Positions 9,232 through 18,917 are shown, counted from the first letter of the stretch. The stretch is 64,000 nucleotides of DNA from Spirosoma oryzae (GCF_003002825.1 NZ_PVTE01000029.1:1-64000); one strand, 5' to 3'. Notes: generated from the sequence alone by a model not told the origin. Numbers and translations are program-made.

Positions 9232-9273
9232 GAAGCCCCCTGATAACACCAAAATGGGTCATCAGGGGGCTTC
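9232..9273 (-). terminator. Hairpin after mutS2
   Basis: Arms 9232-9244 and 9261-9273 (GAAGCCCCCTGAT and its exact complement) form a 13-bp stem with a 16-base loop, 20 bases past the mutS2 stop. Between mutS2 and the Crp/Fnr-like promoter nothing else is seen. Confidence 0.7.
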
Positions 9274-9292
9274 CTGTACGGGCTAAATCAGC

Positions 9293-11755
9293 TTATTTCA
9301 TCGTCACGACGGTCACGCCCGCACCACCGCGATCGGCGTGTTCGTCGGCCATCCGGGCGACCTGCTTGTAGCCGCGCAGGTGATTGCGGACCAGCGTGCG
9401 CAGAATGCCGTCGCCCTTGCCGTGAACGATGCGCAGTTCGGGGAAACCCAGCATCAGCGCGTCGTCGACAAAGCGGTCAACCTCACCGATGGCTTCCTCG
9501 CCCCGCTTACCCCGTATGTCCAGGTTGAAGTTGAAGTTTTGCATCTTCTCGTTGATATCCATGCCCCGGCTGCGGGGGGTATCGTCTTTCTTCTCGGTCG
9601 CATTGCGGAACTCCTTCCGGCTGACTTTTTCAAGTCGGTTGAGCTTTACGTTCGATTTCAGATCGCCGATGCGTACTTCCGCATCCTTGCCCCGCATCGA
9701 CTGCACCTGACCAATCGCGTTCTGCCCGGCGATACGGACGTAACTGCCCACGCCGATTACGCCACCGTCGGTTTCGAACTCGTCTTCGACGGCCTGCGGT
9801 TTCTCAACGATCAGGGCTTCGGGCTGCAATTGTGTCCGGTCGAATTTTTCCAGCTCCTGCCGGACTTGCTTGGTCGGTTCGCGCTCGGCCTTGTTTTCCT
9901 TGATTTCTCGAATCGTATTTTCGATGCGTTGGTTGGCTTCCTGCACCAGCGACTTGGCTTTCTGCTTGGCGTCGTTGATGAGTTGCTTCTGCTCGTTGTC
10001 GAGTCGCGTTTTCAGGGCGGTGTATTCGGCGAGTTGCTGCGCGGCCTTGCGCTGATTGATACCGATCTCCAGGTTCTTCTCGGCAAACACGCGCCGTTCG
10101 ATGTCCAGCTCTTTCAGCAGCTTTTCGAAGTTGACCTGCTGATTGCCCAGTTTCTCCTTGGCCCGCTCGATAACGCCTTTCGGTAGTCCGATTTTCTGCG
10201 CAATCTCGAAGGCAAACGACGAGCCCGGCCGACCAATTTCCAACTGGTACAGCGGTTCCAGGTGTTCGCCATCGAACCGCATGGCCCCGTTGACAAGGCC
10301 CGGCGTTTTATCGGCGAACACTTTCAGGTTCGTATAGTGCGTGTTGATGACACCATACGCAGCCGACTTGTTCAGCTCTTCCAGAATCGACTCGGCAATC
10401 GCGCCACCCAGCCCCGGCTCGGTACCCGTACCAAATTCATCAATTAGAAACAGCGTCCGCTTGTTGGCACCGATAACAAACTGCTTCATTGCCGTCAGGT
10501 GCGACGAGTAGGTACTCAGGTCGTTTTCCAGCGATTGCTCGTCGCCAATGTCGATGAACAGGTTCTGGAAGACGCCCATCTCGGAGAAGTCGGCCATGGG
10601 CACCAGCATACCACACTGTAGCATGTACTGAATCAGGCCAATGGTTTTCAGCGCCACCGACTTACCACCCGCGTTGGGGCCGGAAATAATCAGGATACGC
10701 GCCTTTTCATCGAGTCGAACGCTGAGGGGTACGACTGATTTACGTTCGCCAGGGCTACCGTCGGCGTTAGGGACGGGTTTCTGAAAGGAGAGAAACAGCA
10801 GCGGATGCCGGGCGTTGGTCCAGTCGATCAACGGACGATCTACCAGCTTCGGCAGAACCGCGTCGAGTTGCAGGGCCAGCTTGGCTTTGGCGCGGATGAA
10901 GTCGATCTGCGCCAGAAAATTAACCGCTTTTCTAACCTCTTCTAGGTGTGGGCGCAACTGATCGGTCAGCGCCAGCAGGATACGGTGGATCTCACGCCGT
11001 TCTTCGTATTCCAGTTCGCGGATTTCGTTGTTGGCATCGAATACTTCGGCGGGTTCCAGAAACACGGTCTGTCCCGTCTGCGATTCGTCGTGTACAAATC
11101 CTTTGATCTTGCGCTTGTGCTCGGCGGCAATCGGAATCACCAGCCGCCCACCGCGTACGGTCAGGCTCAGATCATCGGGTATCCAGCCATTTTGCCGGGC
11201 CTGCCGCAGGATGCTGTCCAGCCGTTTGCGCAGGTTCGCCTGTTCGCTGATAATGCGCCGACGAATGCTCGCCAGTTCGGGCGACGCCGAGTCACGAACA
11301 AGTCCCCGGTCGTCGATAACCCGTTCGATCGCGTCGGTCAGTTTTTTGTCGACGCCCGTCGCGCCGGTACCGCCCATCTGGGCCAGCTCACGCAGGTACG
11401 GAAAGGCGTTGGTTTCGGCGCGTTTGGCCAGAAAGCGGAAACAGTCCTGTACGGTACGCAGGGCCAGCTTGATATCGAAAAACTCGGCTTCGCTGAGCGC
11501 CAGTCCTTCGACACGGGCACGGCTCAGATGCGCCCGAATATCGATGTAATTACTGCTCGGAAAGTCAGTTTCAAACTGTACGATCTGCCGAAACTCGTCG
11601 GTTTGGCGCAGCAGTTTGTCGATCAGCTGACTATTGTCGGTGAACCGTATTTTGTCCACGTAATCCTGCCCCAGCGGACTGATGCATGCTTCTTTCAGCC
11701 GTTGGCGGATCGTGTCGAAACCAAGTTTGTGTTCTAATGTAGTAGGGTATAGCAT
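9293..11755 (-). CDS. mutS2: Endonuclease MutS2
   Basis: 820 residues with the full MutS2 layout: a MutS core and lever (about 1-310), the ATPase with Walker A GPNAGGKSVALKTIG (near residue 358) and Walker B LFLIDEFGTGTEPGLGG, a long coiled coil (about 520-640), a KOW-like linker, and a C-terminal Smr nuclease domain (about 740-820) with LDIRGKRGEEA and VHGKGDGILR. MutS2 proteins act on recombination intermediates and, in some bacteria, on collided ribosomes; they lack the mismatch-reading domain of MutS. Single gene. Confidence 0.96.
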   Translation of the reverse strand: MLYPTTLEHKLGFDTIRQRLKEACISPLGQDYVDKIRFTDNSQLIDKLLRQTDEFRQIVQFETDFPSSNYIDIRAHLSRARVEGLALSEAEFFDIKLALRTVQDCFRFLAKRAETNAFPYLRELAQMGGTGATGVDKKLTDAIERVIDDRGLVRDSASPELASIRRRIISEQANLRKRLDSILRQARQNGWIPDDLSLTVRGGRLVIPIAAEHKRKIKGFVHDESQTGQTVFLEPAEVFDANNEIRELEYEERREIHRILLALTDQLRPHLEEVRKAVNFLAQIDFIRAKAKLALQLDAVLPKLVDRPLIDWTNARHPLLFLSFQKPVPNADGSPGERKSVVPLSVRLDEKARILIISGPNAGGKSVALKTIGLIQYMLQCGMLVPMADFSEMGVFQNLFIDIGDEQSLENDLSTYSSHLTAMKQFVIGANKRTLFLIDEFGTGTEPGLGGAIAESILEELNKSAAYGVINTHYTNLKVFADKTPGLVNGAMRFDGEHLEPLYQLEIGRPGSSFAFEIAQKIGLPKGVIERAKEKLGNQQVNFEKLLKELDIERRVFAEKNLEIGINQRKAAQQLAEYTALKTRLDNEQKQLINDAKQKAKSLVQEANQRIENTIREIKENKAEREPTKQVRQELEKFDRTQLQPEALIVEKPQAVEDEFETDGGVIGVGSYVRIAGQNAIGQVQSMRGKDAEVRIGDLKSNVKLNRLEKVSRKEFRNATEKKDDTPRSRGMDINEKMQNFNFNLDIRGKRGEEAIGEVDRFVDDALMLGFPELRIVHGKGDGILRTLVRNHLRGYKQVARMADEHADRGGAGVTVVTMK

Positions 11756-11835
11756 TCAGCCAGAAAAAGACGGGTGGTCGAATCGTGGTTCCGTCTATAT
11801 GGTAAACACCGGTTGACGGCGGCAGGTTCGGTAGC

Positions 11836-12083
11836 CTGGACTAGTGTAGCCTGGACCTCCAGGTCCGGGTGGGCGCGCCAGCGACCCAAAAAGCTGCCGC
11901 TACCAACAGTTGCCCTAACGGGCACCCGGACCTGGAGGTCCAGGCTACAGCGGCTAAAAAAGCTGCCGCTATCAACAGTTGCCCTAACGGGCACCCGGAC
12001 GTGGACGTCCAGACTACTATAGCTGCCGCTACCGACAGTTGCCCTGCCGGGCACCCGCGCCGGCGGACCGGTCCAGGCTATTG
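11836..12083. repeat. Intergenic block of palindrome-bearing tandem repeats
   Basis: Three units start at 11892, 11961 and 12021 (spacing 69 and 60). Each opens AGCTGCCGCTA(C/T)C(A/G)ACAGTTGCCCT and ends with a G-C-rich palindrome of the type CCGGACCTGGAGGTCCAGGCTA. An inverted piece of the palindrome also lies at about 11842-11866. The 447-base gap between mutS2 and the S41 protease is otherwise empty. A related palindrome is at 26713-26812. It could serve as a terminator or protein-binding repeat; no role is shown by the sequence. Confidence 0.75.
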
Positions 12084-12203
12084 GGTTGACATTCAGCTTA
12101 CTTCTCTTTTTTTTGGTGATAGCTCTCTTTTGACAAACATTTCGCTGCCTTTCAAACGTTTAGGGGGTATATACGACGCCAAACGGAAGGTACCGACAAA
12201 CGA

Positions 12204-13949
12204 ATGGAGCACGAAGAAAAGAAGCAGGAGGACGCGCTGCGTCGGGAGAATGCGGCCCGTCGTCATCAGCAGGAAGGCATACACAATGATCGGGCAACGG
12301 TACGGCTACCCATGCTACTAGGTGTCGCGCTGGCTGGCGGCATACTGATCGGGGCTACCTTTTTTGGCAACACGAAAAGTCTGAACACAATCGGGCGGGG
12401 GTACACCAAATACCGCGAGATTCTGCAACTGATCGAAAACAACTACGTCGACTCGGTCAATACCGACGAGCTGGTCGATTATTCGATCGAAAAGATGCTG
12501 ACGAAACTCGATCCGCATACGGCTTATCTGAACGCACAGGACGCCGTAGCGGCCCGGTCACAGCTGGAAGGTGGCTTCGACGGTATCGGTGTGGAGTTCA
12601 ACATCTACAAAGACACAGTCTACGTCGTGACGCCGATTTCAGGCGGGCCGTCGGAAACGGCGGGTATCCTGAGTGGCGACCGGATCGTCAAGGTCGATGA
12701 AACACCGCTGGTGGGTGGTAAAATCGAGAATTCGCAGGTCTTCAAGGCGCTCCGGGGTAAGCGCGGTACACCGGTCAAACTGACTATCCTGCGCAAAGGC
12801 AGCAAGGACCCGCGCGTGTTCACCGTCACTCGTGAACGCATTCCGACCTATTCCGTCGATGCGGTTTACATGGTCGACAACAAGACGGGTTATATCAAAG
12901 TCAACCGATTCTCGGAAACGACTTACGATGAGTTCAAGGCCGCCCTGGCGTCGCTGAAGGAAAAGGGAATGACGCAGTTGCTGATGGACCTGCGCAACAA
13001 CCCCGGCGGCTACATGGACCGCGCGACAAGCCTGGCCGACGAGTTTATCTCGGGTAACAAACTGCTGGTGTATACCAAGGGAAAAGACACGCGCTACGAC
13101 CGGCAGACGTTCGCCCGCATCGCCGGACAGTTTGAATCCGGTCCGCTGGTAGTGCTGATCGATGAGGGCAGCGCGTCGGCGTCGGAGATTGTAGCGGGTG
13201 CCTTGCAGGACCACGATCGGGCGCTGATCGCCGGTCGTCGCTCGTTCGGCAAAGGGCTGGTGCAGATGCCGGTTCAACTAAGCGATGGTTCTGAACTTCG
13301 CCTGACGATTTCACGCTACTACACGCCCAGTGGCCGCAGCATTCAGAAGCCGTACGTGATGGGGCAGGAGGGCGACTACGAGAAAGATCTCGAACTGCGC
13401 TCGAAGCGGGGTGAATACTACATTGCCGACTCGATTCGAAACGATCCGAAACTGAAGTTCAAAACCGATCATGGCCGTACTGTCTACGGCGGTGGCGGCA
13501 TTACGCCCGACTACTTTATTCCCCGCGATTCGACCTGGCAGACGAACTACCTGATTCAGCTCTACAGCAAAAATATCGTGCGGGAGTTTGCGATGGAATA
13601 TACCAACGAGAACCGGAAGCGGCTGGAAAAGATGCCGTTTGCCGAGTTCGACAAGTCGGTAATCATCACCGATCAGCAACTAAACAAGCTGCTTGACGAC
13701 GCTACGGCGGAGGGAATTCGGTTCAATGAAAAAGAGTACCTGCGTTCGAGAAACTATATCCGCAATCAGATAAAGGCACTGGTCGCCCGGTCGATTTATC
13801 AGAAAGGCAATAAAGCCGGGCAGAACAACGAATTTTTCCAGGTCGTTAACAATACCGACGATACGTACAAAAAAGCGCTGCAACTGTTCGACCGCGCCAA
13901 TCGCCTGCAACTCGGCGAGGTAACGTACAACGACGCCGACAAGAAATAA
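12204..13949 (+). CDS. S41 family carboxy-terminal processing protease
   Basis: 581 residues. A charged cytoplasmic N-terminus, one membrane anchor (about 33-54), then a CtpA-like region: helical N-part, PDZ domain (about 115-200, GIGVEFN...GDRIVKVDE) and the S41 core with EGSASASEIVAG and SFGKGLVQ. By analogy with Prc/CtpA the catalytic pair is Ser325 and Lys350. Such enzymes trim C-termini of periplasmic proteins; the target is unknown. It ends before a shared terminator with the converging NlpC/P60 gene. An ATG at 12204 fits the anchor position. Confidence 0.93.
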   Translation: MEHEEKKQEDALRRENAARRHQQEGIHNDRATVRLPMLLGVALAGGILIGATFFGNTKSLNTIGRGYTKYREILQLIENNYVDSVNTDELVDYSIEKMLTKLDPHTAYLNAQDAVAARSQLEGGFDGIGVEFNIYKDTVYVVTPISGGPSETAGILSGDRIVKVDETPLVGGKIENSQVFKALRGKRGTPVKLTILRKGSKDPRVFTVTRERIPTYSVDAVYMVDNKTGYIKVNRFSETTYDEFKAALASLKEKGMTQLLMDLRNNPGGYMDRATSLADEFISGNKLLVYTKGKDTRYDRQTFARIAGQFESGPLVVLIDEGSASASEIVAGALQDHDRALIAGRRSFGKGLVQMPVQLSDGSELRLTISRYYTPSGRSIQKPYVMGQEGDYEKDLELRSKRGEYYIADSIRNDPKLKFKTDHGRTVYGGGGITPDYFIPRDSTWQTNYLIQLYSKNIVREFAMEYTNENRKRLEKMPFAEFDKSVIITDQQLNKLLDDATAEGIRFNEKEYLRSRNYIRNQIKALVARSIYQKGNKAGQNNEFFQVVNNTDDTYKKALQLFDRANRLQLGEVTYNDADKK

Positions 13950-13973
13950 GTAACCATACTGCGTGAACGCAAA

Positions 13974-14004
13974 AGGGGCCGCTTCGACAGTCGAAGCGGC
14001 CCCT
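13974..14004. terminator. Bidirectional terminator between converging genes
   Basis: Arms 13974-13988 and 13990-14004 (AGGGGCCGCTTCGAC and its exact complement). The minus side runs into an A/T stretch and the plus side into CTTTGTT. It serves the S41 protease and the NlpC/P60 gene. Confidence 0.85.
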
Positions 14005-14025
14005 CTTTGTTAGGTGATCTATCTA

Positions 14026-14592
14026 CTAGGATTCGTTGCTGGCCATCGACGTGTCAATCCGGCGGATGTCAACAAAACGACGCTGGTAGTAATCGGCCCG
14101 CAGGTAGTCGTAGCGAACGCCCCCGTTCCAGGCCGAGTGAATAAACTTGATCTGGTCGCCAATGACTTCGGTAATCATACCGACGTGGCCAATGCGGCTT
14201 CCCTTCGAACTGTGGCCTTTAAATAGGATCAGATCACCGGGCTGGGCCTCCCCTTTGTCGACCGAGTGACCGACGTTGCCCTGAGCGGCACTGGAGTGGG
14301 GCAGTGCTATGCCAAAGTGACTATAACAGAACCGGGTGAAACCCGAACAATCGAAGCCTTTGCGGGTGGTACCACCCGAGCGATAGCGGATGGATAAGTG
14401 TTGTTTGGCGAAACTGATGACGTCGTTTACCAGCGGAATGCGTTCGTAAAACGAGGTTTCTTCGGTGGTTTCGGCCGATGTTGATGAAACAGCTACGGTG
14501 GATACGTTTTCGGTAACGGTGGGTACGGATTGTGCCTTACAGATGCCAAGCGAGCCGGCGAGGAGCGCCGTCAGGAGCATTTTTTTCGTCAT
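14026..14592 (-). CDS. C40 family (NlpC/P60) peptidoglycan hydrolase, secreted
   Basis: 188 residues with a signal peptide (about 1-20, ending GICKAQ). The NlpC/P60 core shows FDCSGFTRFCYSHFG (catalytic Cys in DCSG), LPHSSAAQGN, GDLILFKG and IGHVGMIT (catalytic His in GHVG). Such enzymes cut the peptide stem of peptidoglycan (gamma-D-Glu-dibasic acid type) in the periplasm. No cell-wall-binding module such as LysM or SH3 is visible. Confidence 0.92.
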   Translation of the reverse strand: MTKKMLLTALLAGSLGICKAQSVPTVTENVSTVAVSSTSAETTEETSFYERIPLVNDVISFAKQHLSIRYRSGGTTRKGFDCSGFTRFCYSHFGIALPHSSAAQGNVGHSVDKGEAQPGDLILFKGHSSKGSRIGHVGMITEVIGDQIKFIHSAWNGGVRYDYLRADYYQRRFVDIRRIDTSMASNES

Positions 14593-14897
14593 GAGAAAGC
14601 GGTTAAAACCGAGTCAGGTTGCATAAAACTAAGGCGCTGTGGAACAAATGCCAAACAAATGGGGATCAAATTCCACAATCTTAATACAAAATTTTTATAC
14701 CATTTTTTGTAGATAGCTGGTTTTCAGTGGGGTTAGTTAGTAAACGGTAAGGAGCGACGAGGACTATTTTAATGTCAGTCTATAGGTAAAATAGATAATT
14801 GTAAAAGCGTAGTATTGGCTGTACTCCAAGCCTTAGCCATTGACTAATGACCAGACCTAAACGATTTTCAAAACCGTTTAGGGCCAGACTGTGGGTG
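14593..14897. other. 305-base gap, AT-rich
   Basis: No gene seen. It should hold the promoter of the NlpC/P60 gene (minus strand). Near its right end, an 8-bp stem (14856-14863 with 14875-14882, CCTAAACG / CGTTTAGG) lies just after the stop of the next outer-membrane gene and may be its weak terminator. Confidence 0.4.
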
Positions 14898-17882
14898 CTA
14901 GTCGTTCTGGCGGAAGCCGCGATTGCCACCGTTACCCCGGTTGCCCCGGTTCTGCTGATCGAAGGGGGAGGAGGGAACGCTTGTGCCAGCTACAAATCGG
15001 CGCAGGTTATAAACGAAGCTGACCATGAAATACTGGGTGAGTACCTGGCTTTGTACTTCTTCGACGTAAGTATCGGTCACGTTCCGCACGACGCTGCGGT
15101 TCTGATTCAGCAGGTCGAATACAGATAGGCGGAGCTCACCCTGCTTCTGCTTGAAGAGTTGCCGCGACAGAGCCGCATTCCACAGCGTGAACGACTGACT
15201 GAACGAGGACGAGCTGCCACCGTAATGACTGAACAGCACGTTGCTGGTAAACGTGAAGCGGAAGGGGAGCTGGTAGAACAGATCGAGCGAGGCTGTCTGG
15301 TTCAGGAAGGTCGTGTTCTGTTGAGGCTGTAGCGAGTATTTCGCCGATTGCAGCGTGATGTCGCCCCGTAGCGTAACGTCGAGTTTGTCGTTGATATTCG
15401 TGTTGAAACCGAGACTCTGTGTGAGTAACCAGTTCTGCGACCGGTTGGCCTGGTCGTTGATAAAGCTTGTACCGGTATTGTACGTCAGGTTGGTACCCAG
15501 ATTCAGGTTGACGCGTTGCTCATCGAAGCGGAGCGGCCGGCCCAGCGAAAGGCTACCGTTGACGGTGTAATAGCCGTCGGTGTTGACCGGTCGGGTCGTT
15601 TGCGCCCCCGCGTTGCTGAACGTCGTCGAGTTGACAATTTTGTTGTCGGTCCGGCTGGCGTTGATGAACACAAACATACTGCGGAACGTCGCCGGGTTGA
15701 AGCGGTTATAATTGAGGTTCAGGTTATGGCTGTATTCCGGTTGCAGGTCGGGATTGCCCAGTTGAATATTAAGCGGGTTGACGTTGTTGGGTACGGGTTG
15801 TAACTGATTGATCGACGGCGCGTTGACGCGGGTGCGGTAGTTGAATCGCAGCCGCTGATTCTTGGCAAAGTTGTACGTAAACAGTGCGTTGGGCAGCAGG
15901 TTGTTGAACGACCGACTGATAAGCACGTCGCGGGTCAGGTTGTCGGATCGGAGCGTGGCCTGCTGCGCATCGAGCCCGATGGCGTAGGTGTATTTGAGTC
16001 GGTTGGTCTGCCAGGTGAGCCCCCCCCGATTGGTCATGAACGTATTATCGAAGTTGTTGGTCAGCGTCTGGTTGAGCCGGTCATATTGCTGTGTTTCGGT
16101 ATTTCGGTCGAACACCGTCCGATTCGACGTGTTCCGGTTGTTCGACAGGAAATAATGAAACTCCAGTGTCTGCCGCATCGACAGCGGCTCGGTATACGAT
16201 AGGTTGATGCTGTTCGTCATCGACCGTGTCTGCTGCTGACTAAGCTGATCGATGGTCGTTGCGAACAGGCCACCGTTGGCCGTACCAGAATTTGCGGACG
16301 TAGATACGGCCGACGTGGATACGGCCGTCGATGAGGTGGGGGTGTTGGGCCGGTTGAACCGGTTGACAGACATATTGTAACCGACGTTGTCCTGATCGTT
16401 GATGGCGGTGTTCCAGTTCAGCGAAATCGTACGACCCCGTTTGCGAAACTTGCGCATGAATAGCGCCGTATTGTTGCCCGTAAAGCCCGATCCCGTCGAG
16501 TTGTAGTTGGTCCGGCTCGTGTTGGTCGTATCGCCGGACGCGCCGAACGTGGCCGACTGACTATTGTTCTGGTAGCTGGAATTCAGCCACGATACACTGG
16601 GAATAAGTCGAATCGTCGTCATCGAGTCGAGTCGATAGTCGAGCCGGAGGTTTGCGCGGTGATTCGTGTTGGTATTGTCGGAGTTGTTGGCGCGGTTTGT
16701 GACGAAGGCGGAGTCGGTACGGGTTGTGCTGCCCGTCGTGGTTGTCGGCAGAATATTGTCCCGGCGACTCGTCTGACTGGTCAGCGTATTCGTGTTCGAT
16801 GCGTTGTAACTGCCGACCACGTCGATTTTCTTGCCCCAGCCGTCGCGGTAGTTGAGTCCGGCCGCCCAGGACTGCGTAATGGCGTTGTTCCCAACCTGTC
16901 CGCTGCCGGAACCGGCGCCCCCACCACCGCCCCCGCCCCGGATTACGTTGCCGCCCCCGCCGGCTCCGCCACCCTGCCCCTGACCAGCACCACCGAAGTT
17001 ACTGCCCAGCCCGAGGTCCTGCCCGGTGAAGCCCTGCTGATTGATGTTGTTGGCCATGCCCATTACCGAAAGCTGCTGCCCGTCGTTGAAGCGATTGAGC
17101 GTTGCCCGAACCGAATAACGCGGGTCGGAGCCGGGCCGGGGGCCGATGCCTGCCGACTGCTGTCCGAAGGTGCCTTTGCGTTTGTCACGCTTGGTGGTGA
17201 TGTTGATGGTCTTTTCGCGATCACCATCATCGACACCCGAGAACTGCGACTGTTCTGACGCCTGATCGAATACCTGCACTTTGTCGATGATGTCGGCCGG
17301 GAGGTTGCGGGTAGCCATCTTCGCGTCGTTCCCGAAAAAAGGCTTACCGTCGATCAGGACTTTCGATACCTGTTGCCCCTGCGCTTTTACGGTGCCGTCG
17401 GTGGCGACTTCCACGCCCGGTAATTTCTTGAGCAGGTCCTCGACAATGGCGTTGGGCTGGGTCTTGAACGAACCGGCGTTGAATTCCAGCGTGTCGCCTT
17501 TTACGGCAACAGGCGCTTTTTCACCCTGAACCGTCACCTCCGTCAGCGCGTTGGCCTGCCCGATCAGCTCAAAGACGCTCATGTCTGTTGTGGGCTTGTC
17601 GGCGCTAACCGATACCCGGCGCGCCTGACTCCGGTAGCCTACGTAACTAACCAGCACCCGGTAGCTGCCTTCTTTCACACCCGTAAACGTAAACTGCCCA
17701 TCGCCATCGGTAATGCCAAACGTAACCAGCGACGAATCGCGTCCTGACAACAGCGATACCGAGGCTTCCAGTAACGGCTTGCGGGTTGTCGAGTCGACAA
17801 CGGAGCCGCGAATGGTACCGGGTGTCTGCGCCAGTGACATGAGCGGAAGCAGGAGGAACAGCAGGAGATAGAACGAGCGCAT
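14898..17882 (-). CDS. Outer-membrane beta-barrel family protein (TonB-receptor-like, OMP_b-brl_3 type)
   Basis: About 994 residues. I start at the ATG at 17882 because the signal peptide (MRSFYLLLFLLLPLMSLAQ) begins there; an in-frame ATG at 17924 would add 14 residues before it. A carboxypeptidase-regulatory-like domain comes first (about 22-105), then a plug-like region with LLKKLPGVEVATDGTVKAQG and the signature LIDGKPFFGND, then a Gly-rich run (about 300-340) and a large Asn/Thr-rich barrel. Members of this group are often paired with a GLPGLI protein, as here (18066-18917, same strand, 183 bases upstream). Substrate unknown. Confidence 0.88.
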   Translation of the reverse strand: MRSFYLLLFLLLPLMSLAQTPGTIRGSVVDSTTRKPLLEASVSLLSGRDSSLVTFGITDGDGQFTFTGVKEGSYRVLVSYVGYRSQARRVSVSADKPTTDMSVFELIGQANALTEVTVQGEKAPVAVKGDTLEFNAGSFKTQPNAIVEDLLKKLPGVEVATDGTVKAQGQQVSKVLIDGKPFFGNDAKMATRNLPADIIDKVQVFDQASEQSQFSGVDDGDREKTINITTKRDKRKGTFGQQSAGIGPRPGSDPRYSVRATLNRFNDGQQLSVMGMANNINQQGFTGQDLGLGSNFGGAGQGQGGGAGGGGNVIRGGGGGGGAGSGSGQVGNNAITQSWAAGLNYRDGWGKKIDVVGSYNASNTNTLTSQTSRRDNILPTTTTGSTTRTDSAFVTNRANNSDNTNTNHRANLRLDYRLDSMTTIRLIPSVSWLNSSYQNNSQSATFGASGDTTNTSRTNYNSTGSGFTGNNTALFMRKFRKRGRTISLNWNTAINDQDNVGYNMSVNRFNRPNTPTSSTAVSTSAVSTSANSGTANGGLFATTIDQLSQQQTRSMTNSINLSYTEPLSMRQTLEFHYFLSNNRNTSNRTVFDRNTETQQYDRLNQTLTNNFDNTFMTNRGGLTWQTNRLKYTYAIGLDAQQATLRSDNLTRDVLISRSFNNLLPNALFTYNFAKNQRLRFNYRTRVNAPSINQLQPVPNNVNPLNIQLGNPDLQPEYSHNLNLNYNRFNPATFRSMFVFINASRTDNKIVNSTTFSNAGAQTTRPVNTDGYYTVNGSLSLGRPLRFDEQRVNLNLGTNLTYNTGTSFINDQANRSQNWLLTQSLGFNTNINDKLDVTLRGDITLQSAKYSLQPQQNTTFLNQTASLDLFYQLPFRFTFTSNVLFSHYGGSSSSFSQSFTLWNAALSRQLFKQKQGELRLSVFDLLNQNRSVVRNVTDTYVEEVQSQVLTQYFMVSFVYNLRRFVAGTSVPSSPFDQQNRGNRGNGGNRGFRQND

Positions 17883-17942
17883 GGGAAGAGGAACGATTGA
17901 GCGGAAGAACGATTGGTTGGCCATTGACGGCTCACTTATTTT

Positions 17943-18045
17943 CCAGGGTCTGTGGTTTCACGGACCCTGGGGTAGGAGCCGTAGTGATGGCGTAATTAGG
18001 GCAGGGGCCACTTAGCCAGGGTCTGTGCCTTCACAGACCTTAGGG
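17943..18045. repeat. Two hairpin copies of a CCAGGGTCTGTG palindrome
   Basis: Copy 1: arms 17943-17954 and 17959-17970, one mismatch. Copy 2: 18016-18027 pairing with about 18032-18045, less perfect. Both start CCAGGGTCTGTG, in the same orientation, 73 bases apart, in the gap between the GLPGLI gene and the outer-membrane gene. They look like short dispersed palindromic repeats. Confidence 0.6.
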
Positions 18046-18065
18046 TGTAGATCGTTGAAAATCGA

Positions 18066-18917
18066 CTAGTTACGACTGGGGAAGCCACCATTCTGCATCA
18101 TGCGCTGCCGAAAATCAGCCATTTGCTTACGCCGAATCTGATCCAGTTCTTCCTGCGAGATAGTCTTCACGTCGGTTGGTGGTTGCAGACTAGCTGCGTC
18201 GACGGGTTCCAGCGAGACGGCCGATGCTTTGAACGATTCGTCGTCGGATTCGATCTGAAGCACTACGCCTTTGTCGGGTGTCAGGTCGGCGATGGGGGAG
18301 TAGGTAAAGGGCAGATCGGTGGTGTACCAGATCGTGTAGGGGGCGTTTCGGCGCGTGACGGTCGCTTTGTGGCAAACGTAGCCCGCAATCTTTTTGGTCT
18401 TGTCGCTTGTCTCCCAGCCTTCGGCCTTTGGAAATGGCCGCTCGGTGCGGTACCGCTGCGTCGTCGAGTCGCGCCGAACTGTCAGGATGCTGATTCGCTG
18501 GCGGCTGGCCATATCAAGATACGTTTCCTGATCGTTCATACGCGTCATCCGCATGTCGGCTCTGCCAGCCGGTGCGCCACTTGCCGAAGCTCCGTTGGGC
18601 GAACTGTTCGCATCGCCCGCCCGGTTTGGTCGCATCGGATTCTGCGTCCGGTCGCGTTCTTCTTTGGCGTACGAGCCGGCAAAAATCAGTTTCTGCGTAA
18701 ATGAAACCACGTCGGGCATACCTTCCGGTACGTCGCCACTACCGGGCCGTATTTCCTGTCCGTTGACACTCATGCGTATCCGGGACATATCGACCCGGCG
18801 AAGGCCTTCGTAGGTGATTTTGCCTGATGGGGCGGTGGAGGCTGACTGGGCGTGTGCCAGTGTACAGAGGCCGGTCAATAGCAGGGCCAGCAAACGTGAA
18901 GTGGAAAAACGGATCAT
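18066..18917 (-). CDS. GLPGLI family protein
   Basis: 283 residues with a signal peptide (about 1-23, ALLLTGLCTLAHAQ). The C-terminal half carries family marks: KKIAGYVCHKATVTRR and IWYTTDLPFTYSP, as in TIGR01200. The signature GLPGLI itself is not kept; the matching place reads TPDKGVVLQIES. Residues 100-130 form a low-complexity Asn/Ala/Gly linker. The function of the family is unknown, but it is commonly next to TonB-receptor-like genes, as with the gene downstream. Likely a two-gene unit. Confidence 0.8.
   Translation of the reverse strand: MIRFSTSRLLALLLTGLCTLAHAQSASTAPSGKITYEGLRRVDMSRIRMSVNGQEIRPGSGDVPEGMPDVVSFTQKLIFAGSYAKEERDRTQNPMRPNRAGDANSSPNGASASGAPAGRADMRMTRMNDQETYLDMASRQRISILTVRRDSTTQRYRTERPFPKAEGWETSDKTKKIAGYVCHKATVTRRNAPYTIWYTTDLPFTYSPIADLTPDKGVVLQIESDDESFKASAVSLEPVDAASLQPPTDVKTISQEELDQIRRKQMADFRQRMMQNGGFPSRN

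Noticed and set aside
9338-10186. Plus-strand frame of 282 residues opposite mutS2
   Set aside because: Lies wholly within the coding strand of mutS2; high-GC shadow frame.
11892-12050. CRISPR-like regular repeats
   Set aside because: Only three units, unequal spacing, the palindrome is part of the repeating unit and no cas genes are present.
11734-12054. Minus-strand frame of 106 residues with a repeating RATVGSGS pattern
   Set aside because: It only translates the palindromic repeat block and runs into the mutS2 start; no promoter, no protein-like composition.
16915-17000. Gly-rich stretch in the outer-membrane protein as a frameshift or assembly fault
   Set aside because: The frame continues cleanly on both sides and Gly-rich loops are common in this family.
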